Origin: an uncultured beta proteobacterium
GTDB taxonomy: Bacteria; Pseudomonadota; Gammaproteobacteria; Burkholderiales; Rhodocyclaceae
Length of the DNA: 5,152 nt
Direction: 5' to 3'
Assembly: GCA_903916205.1 (NCBI GenBank)
Contig: CAIWVX010000244.1
Location: 1 to 5,152, forward strand
This document shows, piece by piece, positions 1 to 5,152 of the stretch. Below the pieces are notes generated by a model. That model was given only the letters and a program-made list of their open reading frames with translations, did no database searches and was not told the DNA's origin. A program made the position numbers and the translations under genes. The stretch's first letter is position 1. Every line of letters starts with the position of its first letter.

Positions 1-72
1 GGACCCAGGGAGAGGAAGATAGGGGCGCCGTGGCCAGGGTCGAGGTCCCCAGCCCTTTGAGTGGTGAAGGAG
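1..72. other. Anomalous GC-rich end, probably chimeric or low-quality sequence
   Basis: The first 60 bases are 68% G+C (41 of 60), clearly richer than the rest of the window, which is near half. In the frame that carries NuoJ down to about position 75, this part gives a polar, Gly/Pro-rich peptide (SFTTQRAGDLDPGHGAPIF) where another membrane helix of NuoJ is expected. The other two minus-strand frames give no hydrophobic helix either. The exact junction cannot be placed; somewhere between 60 and 80 fits best. It may be a read-end artefact, a chimeric join or foreign contaminant DNA; a real rearrangement is possible but less likely beside a frameshift. Confidence 0.55.
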
Positions 73-355
73 CCCGGCGGCAGATTGCTCCAAAACCCTT
101 CGCGTAAGCGGTCAAGATTAATATCGAGCATCATGACCACAAACAGGAATAACACCATCACCGCGCCGACGTAGACCAGCACTAGGGCAATAGCGAGAAA
201 TTCAGCTTGCAACAGCACCCAAACGCCACTCGCGCTGAAAAGGCCAAAACAAGATGCAAAGCCGCGTGAACCGGATTACGAAGAGTCACCACACGCAAGC
301 TGGCATAAACCAAAATGGTGGAGAGAAAATAAAAAACGAAGGTCTTAAATTCCAT
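1..355 (-). CDS. nuoJ: NADH-quinone oxidoreductase subunit J (NuoJ), 5' part with a one-base frameshift, cut by window edge
   Basis: NuoJ (ND6 family) is a membrane-arm subunit next to NuoH and NuoK, involved in coupling quinone reduction to proton pumping. Translation from the ATG at 355 gives MEFKTFVFYFLSTILVYASL and continues to NPVHAALHLVLAF (27-39), the typical NuoJ N-terminus with the first membrane helix. At the run of four A at 238-241 the frame breaks: unshifted it runs 18 more codons to a TAG at 184-182, giving only 57 aa. Adding one base restores FFSASGVWVLLQAEFLAIAL, then the highly conserved helix with VYVGAVMVLFLFVVMMLDI (residues 61-79) and NLDRLREGFW to residue 89. From about residue 95 (positions below about 75) the sequence no longer resembles NuoJ. 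Only a weak ribosome site (AGG in CAGGCG) precedes the start. The family usually has about 170-220 aa, so the 3' half lies outside. The gene is probably functional in the organism and the break an assembly or sequencing error. Confidence 0.88.
238..241 (-). other. Frameshift site in nuoJ (four-base homopolymer)
   Basis: The coding strand reads GCC TTT TCA here, where the family calls for a run of five T (GCC TTT TTC AGC, Ala-Phe-Phe-Ser). One missing base in the run explains the whole break, because both the upstream and the downstream frames encode well-conserved NuoJ. Seen directly in the sequence; the cause is inferred. Confidence 0.85.
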
Positions 356-369
356 CGTATCAGCGCCTG

Positions 370-870
370 TTATCGGTATTTCGAATCAAGTTCGCGGTCA
401 GCGGCAATCTGCGCTTCATATTTATCGCCATTGGCCAACAACATCGGCTTAGTGTAATAAAGATCGCCACGCTTCTCGCCGTGGTACTCAAAAATACGTG
501 TTTCAACGATAGCATCAACCGGACAAGCCTCCTCGCAGAAACCGCAAAAGATGCACTTGGTCAAATCGATGTCGTAACGCGAGGTGCGACGCGAGGTTTG
601 CCCATTCGTATCGACTCGTTCTTCTGACTCGATGACGATAGCCATGGCCGGACAGACGGCCTCGCACAGTTTGCAGGCAATACATCGCTCTTCACCGTTC
701 GGGTAACGACGCAAAGCGTGCAAACCGCGAAAGCGGAAACTCTGTGGCGTTTTTTCTTCGGGATACTGAACAGTGATCTTGCGAGCAAACATATAACGCC
801 CGGTCACCGACATGCCCTTAAACAACTCCTTGAGAAAGAGGCTGTTAAAAATCTTTTTCATTAAACCCAT
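370..870 (-). CDS. nuoI: NADH-quinone oxidoreductase subunit I (NuoI), 8Fe ferredoxin-type subunit
   Basis: NuoI carries clusters N6a and N6b, which hand electrons to N2 and then to quinone at the junction of the two arms of complex I. The 166-aa product has two classic 4Fe-4S ferredoxin motifs: C63, C66, C69, C73 ([12 protein letters not shown]) and C106, C109, C112, C116 ([12 protein letters not shown]). In each, the fourth cysteine of one motif normally completes the cluster of the other. An amphipathic N-terminus (about 1-30, with [16 protein letters not shown]) is the part that lies on the membrane in this family. The [19 protein letters not shown] region and the [18 protein letters not shown] stretch near the C-terminus are strongly proteobacterial. 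The linker around residues 84-97 ([11 protein letters not shown]) seems a few residues longer than in the homologues I remember. All eight cluster cysteines are intact. The start is supported by GAGG 6 nt upstream; nuoJ begins 14 nt after the TAA stop. Confidence 0.98.
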   Translation of the reverse strand: MGLMKKIFNSLFLKELFKGMSVTGRYMFARKITVQYPEEKTPQSFRFRGLHALRRYPNGEERCIACKLCEAVCPAMAIVIESEERVDTNGQTSRRTSRYDIDLTKCIFCGFCEEACPVDAIVETRIFEYHGEKRGDLYYTKPMLLANGDKYEAQIAADRELDSKYR

Positions 871-876
871 GACTAG

Positions 877-880
877 CCTC
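877..880 (-). promoter_or_regulatory. Ribosome binding site for nuoI
   Basis: GAGG directly follows the TGA stop of nuoH and lies 6 nt before the ATG at 870. The spacing favours this ATG over the in-frame ATG three codons later (861), for which the spacing would be 15 nt. Confidence 0.6.
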
Positions 881-1990
881 TCACTTCCAGATGTTCCATG
901 GCGACATCATCCAGCAGCCGACAAACACTAGCCACACCAAGCACACGGGAATGAACACCTTCCAGCCCAGACGCATAATTTGATCATAGCGATAGCGCGG
1001 GAATGTCGCTCGTATCCAGAAGAAGAAAAAGATGACTGCCGCTATTTTCGCAAACAACCAGAAAATACTGTCCGGCAAAAATCCAACAGGCGACAACCAG
1101 CCCCCTAGGAATAGCAGTGCAGTCATTGCCGCACAGAGGAGCATGGCCGCATATTCAGCCAAAGAGAACACGGCAAAAGCCATCCCCGAATACTCGACAT
1201 GGAAACCGACGATCTCGGACTCACCTTCAGCCATATCAAAGGGGGCACGGTTAGTTTCGGCAACAATAGAGACCAGATAGACCACAAACAAGGGTAATAG
1301 CGGCAACCAGTTCCACGAAAGGAAGCCGAAGCCCATTTCAGCAAAACGCCCCTGCCCCTGTCCTTTAACAATGTCACCTAAATTGAGGCTATTGGAAACC
1401 ATCAAGACGACGACCAGTGCCAGCCCCATCGCGACTTCATAGGAAATCAACTGCGCAGCCGAGCGCATTCCGCCGAGAAAGGCATATTTTGAGTTGGACG
1501 ACCAACCGGCGAGAATAATGCCGTAAACACTGATCGAAGTGACCGCCATGATATAGAGCAGACTGGCATTGATATTGGCCAGAACCATGACGTCATTGAA
1601 GGGAATAACCGCCCAGGCAATCAAAGCAGGCGCAAAAGCGAACAAGGGCGCCAGCAGAAAAACCGGTTTGTCCGCCCCGGAAGGAATAACAATTTCTTTC
1701 AGCATCAGCTTGAGACCGTCGGCAATCGGCTGAATTAAGCCCCACGGGCCGACGCGATTCGGGCCGACTCGCACCTGCATCCAACCGATGAATTTGCGCT
1801 CCCAGAAGGTTGTATACGCGACAACCAAAAGCAGCGGCGTAATGATCAACATCACCTTGATGACAGTCCATAGTACCGTCAGAACATCGGCCCAAGCCGA
1901 ACCAAAAACGCTCTGACCCACGGACATCACGGCCTCAAGAAGCGGAATCATGAAGCTCGGCAAAACCGGCTGCAACGTCTCAAGCATCAT
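881..1990 (-). CDS. nuoH: NADH-quinone oxidoreductase subunit H (NuoH), membrane subunit of the quinone chamber
   Basis: NuoH (ND1 family) is the inner-membrane subunit that joins the peripheral and membrane arms and forms much of the ubiquinone-binding cavity. The 369-aa product is strongly hydrophobic with about eight membrane segments. Family signatures are seen at 64-83 ([20 protein letters not shown]), at 163-180 (a [18 protein letters not shown] stretch) and at 245-270, where the acidic [20 protein letters not shown] loop lines the quinone channel. The end, with [14 protein letters not shown] at 331-344 and SPWNIWK, is typical. The start at 1990 overlaps the nuoG stop by 4 nt; an ATG directly after it at 1987 is equally possible. 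The N-terminus before the first membrane helix is about 20 residues longer than I expect for homologues near 350 aa, and an internal ATG at 1927 (348 aa) with its own GAGG would fit that length. Identity is certain, the exact start is not. Confidence 0.97.
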   Translation of the reverse strand: MMLETLQPVLPSFMIPLLEAVMSVGQSVFGSAWADVLTVLWTVIKVMLIITPLLLVVAYTTFWERKFIGWMQVRVGPNRVGPWGLIQPIADGLKLMLKEIVIPSGADKPVFLLAPLFAFAPALIAWAVIPFNDVMVLANINASLLYIMAVTSISVYGIILAGWSSNSKYAFLGGMRSAAQLISYEVAMGLALVVVLMVSNSLNLGDIVKGQGQGRFAEMGFGFLSWNWLPLLPLFVVYLVSIVAETNRAPFDMAEGESEIVGFHVEYSGMAFAVFSLAEYAAMLLCAAMTALLFLGGWLSPVGFLPDSIFWLFAKIAAVIFFFFWIRATFPRYRYDQIMRLGWKVFIPVCLVWLVFVGCWMMSPWNIWK

Positions 1991-4329
1991 GCACGCTCCA
2001 CGTTAATTACTCCGAACATGTCGCCAAGCGCTGCCGTTGACGGGTGTGCGGCAGCAATCCGCACGCACGCATCAGGCACAGTGGCGTCATAGCGTGCGGT
2101 GAGCACCGTGTCGCCCTGCCCTTGCCTAATACGCACTTGATCACCATCGGCAATGTTCAAGCCGGTTAGCGTTATTGCGCTCATGCGCGCATCCGGGGCT
2201 GCGGCATCCCTCGTCTGCTGCAAAGCCGCGCCACGACGGACGAGCGGATCGGCAAAATAAATGGGCACATCAGAAATTCGCTGCAAACCTTCGATTTCGG
2301 TCTTTAAGGAAAGCGAAAAGGAAAGTGCAATACCGCTGACCGCATTGTTCAAACCACTAACAAACGGAGTCTCTGAAGGAATGACTTCATCGCGAATCTG
2401 CTCGCTGGAATCGTAATCGAAACCCGGAATATCCAACACATTACCCAGCACGCGCAGCACCTTCCAAGCCGGGCGAGTCTCTCCAAGCGGCTGACAAACC
2501 CCATTAAAACTCTGCACCCGGCCTTCGCCGCTGATAAAAGTTCCGGCTGTTTCGGTAAACGGGGCCGTTGGCAACAACACATCAGCGTAATCCAATGCGG
2601 CGGCGTGCTTGAAAGGTGTCAGCATAACCACCAAATCTGCCTGCTTAAGGGCCGCAACCGCCTGTTGCGGGTTGTAGCAGTCAAGCTCAGGTTCAACACC
2701 AAGCAGGACATACGCTTTGCGTGGCTGAACGAACATTTCGTAGGCATTGAGCGCCTGCGGTAGGGCTTTGGCGACATAACCTCCCACACTGTTTGCCGCT
2801 TCCCCAATAAACCCCAAACGAGCATCAGTAATGCGAGCCAGTTCAGCCGCGAGCGCATGCAGTTGTCCCGCCTGTGCGCTTTGTTCCGCCACATTGCCAA
2901 GAAAGATGGCGCGCTTCTCGCCAACAAGCAGACTCGCGGCAATTCCTTGACTGACCGCGCAAACTTGCACGGATTCAAGACCCGCAGGAACCACGGTATG
3001 CGTTAGCTCAGCCGCCGCCTTGACAATCGCCGCCATAGCCAACGACAAACCAGCAGGCGTAACCGTCATGTGGGCATTCAATTTAATCAGCGGATCATCA
3101 GCGGTTACCGTAAGCAGACTGACCTTGCCGGAGGATTTTGCCAACTGGCGCAGACGCTGGGCAAAGAGCGGATGATCCTTGCGCAGGAAACTTCCCACCA
3201 CCAGAGCGGCATCCAGATCCTTGATTTCTGAAATTTTCAGACCCAACCAAGGCGTCCCGGCACGCTTGCCGTCAGCAATGAAGTCGCGACGACGCGGGCG
3301 AAAATCGACGCTGCCGGAACCCAAACCACGCGTCAATTTTTGCAGTAAATAAAGTTCTTCAAGCGTGGATTGCGGCGAGGCCAAAGCAGCGATGGACTCA
3401 CCACCATGAGTTTTGGCAATGTCTTTGAGTGCATGCGAGAGGTAATCAAGCGCCACATTCCATTCAACTTCGCGCAAGGCACCGTCCACCCGGATCATCG
3501 GCTTTTGCAGACGCTCCTCCGAATTCAGGCCTTCATAGGAAAAACGATCTTTATCGCTAATCCAGCATTCGTTGATCTCTTCGTTTTCACGCGGCAAAAC
3601 ACGCATGACCCGGTTGTTTTTGACCTGAACCGTCAAATGAGTGCCAAAGCTGTCGTGCGGAGAAATCGATTGGCGACGCGATAATTCCCAACTACGCGCA
3701 GAATAACGAAAAGGCTTTGAAGTCAAAGCGCCAACTGGGCAAAGGTCAATCATATTGCCCGAAAGTTCGGAATCAACCGTGCGGCCAACAAACGTCTGGA
3801 TCTCCGAATGCATATTGCGGTAGGCCATGCCGAGTTCCATCACGCCGGCGATTTCTTGACCAAAACGGACGCAACGCGTGCAATGAATGCAGCGCGACAT
3901 TTCCTGCATAGACACCAGCGGCCCAACATTTTTCTGGAAGACAACGCGCTTAGGTTCGTTATAACGCGAAGCACTCGCGCCATAACCAACAGCCAGATCC
4001 TGCAACTGGCACTCTCCCCCCTGATCGCAGATTGGGCAATCCAGGGGGTGGTTAATCAGCAGAAACTCCATCACCCCTTTTTGCGCACTAATCGCCATTG
4101 CCGAGTGGGTGAATACCTTCATACCGCTCGTCACGGGGGTGGCGCAAGCCGGCATAGGCTTGGGTGCTTTTTCAACTTGGACTAAGCACATACGGCAATT
4201 AGCGGCGATGGAAAGCTTCTTGTGGTAGCAAAAATGCGGAATATAGGCACCAACACCCTGCGCCGCCTCCATGAGAGTGCTGCCTACTGGTACTTGCACC
4301 GATTTGCCGTCAATTTCAATCTCTAGCAT
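1987..4329 (-). CDS. nuoG: NADH-quinone oxidoreductase subunit G (NuoG), mitochondrial-type without a full N7 site
   Basis: NuoG is the large Fe-S subunit of the complex I peripheral arm and carries electrons from NuoF (and NuoE) towards NuoI. The 780-aa length is normal for the proteobacterial family. The N-terminal ferredoxin domain (about 1-80) has 2Fe-2S ligands C34, C45, C48 and C62 (N1b). Next comes the His-ligated 4Fe-4S site H94, C98, C101, C107 (N5), then C147, C150, C153 and C197 (N4). From about 220 to the end it has the fold of molybdopterin oxidoreductases, without catalytic use of molybdenum in this family, ending in a small beta domain from about residue 700. Only C255 remains of the four N7 cysteines found in enzymes such as that of E. 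coli, so N7 is probably absent. The start gives the typical [17 protein letters not shown]-terminus. Its TGA stop overlaps the nuoH ATG. Confidence 0.98.
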   Translation of the reverse strand: MLEIEIDGKSVQVPVGSTLMEAAQGVGAYIPHFCYHKKLSIAANCRMCLVQVEKAPKPMPACATPVTSGMKVFTHSAMAISAQKGVMEFLLINHPLDCPICDQGGECQLQDLAVGYGASASRYNEPKRVVFQKNVGPLVSMQEMSRCIHCTRCVRFGQEIAGVMELGMAYRNMHSEIQTFVGRTVDSELSGNMIDLCPVGALTSKPFRYSARSWELSRRQSISPHDSFGTHLTVQVKNNRVMRVLPRENEEINECWISDKDRFSYEGLNSEERLQKPMIRVDGALREVEWNVALDYLSHALKDIAKTHGGESIAALASPQSTLEELYLLQKLTRGLGSGSVDFRPRRRDFIADGKRAGTPWLGLKISEIKDLDAALVVGSFLRKDHPLFAQRLRQLAKSSGKVSLLTVTADDPLIKLNAHMTVTPAGLSLAMAAIVKAAAELTHTVVPAGLESVQVCAVSQGIAASLLVGEKRAIFLGNVAEQSAQAGQLHALAAELARITDARLGFIGEAANSVGGYVAKALPQALNAYEMFVQPRKAYVLLGVEPELDCYNPQQAVAALKQADLVVMLTPFKHAAALDYADVLLPTAPFTETAGTFISGEGRVQSFNGVCQPLGETRPAWKVLRVLGNVLDIPGFDYDSSEQIRDEVIPSETPFVSGLNNAVSGIALSFSLSLKTEIEGLQRISDVPIYFADPLVRRGAALQQTRDAAAPDARMSAITLTGLNIADGDQVRIRQGQGDTVLTARYDATVPDACVRIAAAHPSTAALGDMFGVINVERA
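1996..1999 (-). promoter_or_regulatory. Ribosome binding site for nuoH, inside the end of nuoG
   Basis: GGAG lies 5 nt before the first ATG (1990) and 8 nt before the second (1987), within the last codons of nuoG. Either ATG could use it. Together with the ATGA stop/start overlap it points to translational coupling of nuoG and nuoH. A second GAGG at 1936-1933 stands 5 nt before an internal in-frame ATG at 1927, so it does not settle the start by itself. Confidence 0.5.
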
Positions 4330-4334
4330 GATGC

Positions 4335-4338
4335 TTCC
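4335..4338 (-). promoter_or_regulatory. Ribosome binding site for nuoG
   Basis: GGAA follows directly on the nuoF TAG stop and lies 5 nt before the nuoG ATG at 4329. With the last base of the stop codon it reads GGGAAG, a modest Shine-Dalgarno match. The position supports the ATG at 4329 as the start and suggests nuoG translation follows on from nuoF. This is read from the sequence by eye. Confidence 0.55.
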
Positions 4339-5152
4339 CTAAACCGTTGGCTTGAAGAAGCCGCTGCCCGCACGTTGTACGTCACGCGGAACGAGGCATT
4401 TCTTGTGTTCGATGTGATACGCAAACTCATCGCGGAAATGCTTCATAAAACCCAGCACCGGCATTGAGGCGGCATCACCCAAGGCGCAAATGGTGCGCCC
4501 CATAATATTGGAGGTAATACTCGTTAACAAATCAAGATCTTGCGGACGTCCAAGGCCGTTTTCAATGCGATGAACAATTTTGTAAAGCCAATGAGTGCCT
4601 TCACGGCATGGCGTACATTGCCCACAGGATTCTTCGCAATAAAAATAGGAAAGTCGCTCAAGCGCTTTCACCATACACGTTGTTTCATCCATGACAATAA
4701 CGGCCCCAGAGCCGAGCATTGAACCGGCCTTGCTGATACCATCGTAATCCATCGTGACGTCCATCATGGCGTCACCGGGAATGACCGGGGAAGAAGAGCC
4801 ACCGGGGATGCAACCCTTGAGTTTACGGCCACCACGCATCCCGCCGGCCATTTCAAGCAGGATCGGAAATGGTGTCCCGAGAGGTATTTCATAGTTACCG
4901 GGGCGGTTAACATGACCTGACACCGAGAACAGCTTGGTTCCCCCATTGTTGGCCTTACCCGCTTCAAGATAAGCCTCAGCGCCCATATTAAGAATGAACG
5001 GAACGGTTGCAAACGTCTCGGTGTTATTGATTGTTGTCGGCTTGCCATACAAACCAAAGCTGGCCGGAAAAGGAGGCTTGTAACGCGGCTGCCCCTTTTT
5101 GCCCTCAATCGACTCAAGCAGTGCGGTTTCTTCACCGCAGATATAGGCTCCA
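4339..5152 (-). CDS. nuoF: NADH-quinone oxidoreductase subunit F (NuoF), C-terminal part, cut by window edge
   Basis: NuoF is the NADH dehydrogenase subunit at the tip of the peripheral arm of complex I. It oxidises NADH through FMN and passes electrons to the 4Fe-4S cluster N3. The frame is open from the right edge to a TAG stop, giving 270 residues, roughly the last 60-65% of a protein usually about 420-450 aa long. The first visible residues, GAYICGEETALLESIEGKKG, form the conserved flavin/NADH-site segment. The N3 ligands are visible as C176, C179 and C182 (SCGQCTPCREGT) plus C222 (TICALGD), numbered within the fragment. The real reading frame continues upstream of the TTG at 5052, as conserved sequence runs through it, so that codon is not a start. 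The start and N-terminal FMN-binding half lie outside the window. nuoG follows after 9 nt. Identification is near certain. Confidence 0.97.
   Translation of the reverse strand, partial: GAYICGEETALLESIEGKKGQPRYKPPFPASFGLYGKPTTINNTETFATVPFILNMGAEAYLEAGKANNGGTKLFSVSGHVNRPGNYEIPLGTPFPILLEMAGGMRGGRKLKGCIPGGSSSPVIPGDAMMDVTMDYDGISKAGSMLGSGAVIVMDETTCMVKALERLSYFYCEESCGQCTPCREGTHWLYKIVHRIENGLGRPQDLDLLTSITSNIMGRTICALGDAASMPVLGFMKHFRDEFAYHIEHKKCLVPRDVQRAGSGFFKPTV

Noticed and set aside
356..369. Possible promoter or terminator between nuoI and nuoJ
   Set aside because: The gap is only 14 nt, with no inverted repeat or T-run; it holds at most a weak ribosome site.
254..457. Plus-strand open frame of 67 aa across the nuoI-nuoJ junction
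   Set aside because: It is antisense to the end of nuoI and the start of nuoJ, has no recognisable domain, and the opposite strand codes for conserved proteins.
2619..2978. 119-aa minus-strand open frame inside nuoG
   Set aside because: It lies in another frame of nuoG, whose own frame is open throughout and matches the family; the peptide has no recognisable features.
3370..4185. Plus-strand open frames of 104, 64 and 125 aa opposite nuoG
   Set aside because: They are antisense shadows of the conserved Fe-S part of nuoG; His- and Arg-rich composition reflects the complement of nuoG codons.
4764..5135. 123-aa minus-strand open frame over nuoF
   Set aside because: Out of frame with nuoF, which is open to the window edge and conserved; the peptide has the Arg/Ser-rich composition of a shadow frame.

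Overview
The window is a stretch of a bacterial nuo operon, which encodes proton-pumping NADH:quinone oxidoreductase (respiratory complex I). All genes lie on the minus strand, so they read from right to left: nuoF (3' part only, cut by the right edge), nuoG (complete), nuoH (complete), nuoI (complete), nuoJ (5' part, cut by the left edge and carrying a frameshift). This F-G-H-I-J order is the usual order of the bacterial nuo cluster.

The proteins look proteobacterial, most probably betaproteobacterial. NuoI and the N-terminal part of NuoJ closely resemble, from memory, the betaproteobacterial versions. Examples are the NuoI stretch around [19 protein letters not shown] and the NuoJ stretch VMMLDINLDRLREGFW. 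NuoG lacks most ligands of the extra N7 cluster, as in mitochondrial-type and many alpha/betaproteobacterial enzymes. I cannot name a genus from sequence alone.

The genes are packed tightly. The nuoF-nuoG gap is 9 nt, nuoG and nuoH overlap by 4 nt (ATGA), the nuoH-nuoI gap is 10 nt and the nuoI-nuoJ gap is 14 nt. There is no space for an internal promoter or terminator, and I see none, so the genes should be co-transcribed from a promoter outside the window. No stretch over 300 bases lacks a gene, and I see no RNA gene, repeat, mobile element or CRISPR array.

Together the genes cover three parts of complex I. NuoF takes electrons from NADH through FMN and cluster N3, and NuoG carries them along a chain of Fe-S clusters. 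NuoI holds the last clusters (N6a, N6b) before quinone. NuoH forms the membrane side of the quinone chamber, and NuoJ is part of the proton-pumping membrane arm.

The anomalies are all at the left end. There is a one-base frameshift in nuoJ at a run of four A, and roughly the first 60-75 bases are GC-rich and do not encode recognisable NuoJ in any frame. Both fit low-quality or chimeric sequence at a contig or read end better than biology. I found no previously undescribed system in this window.
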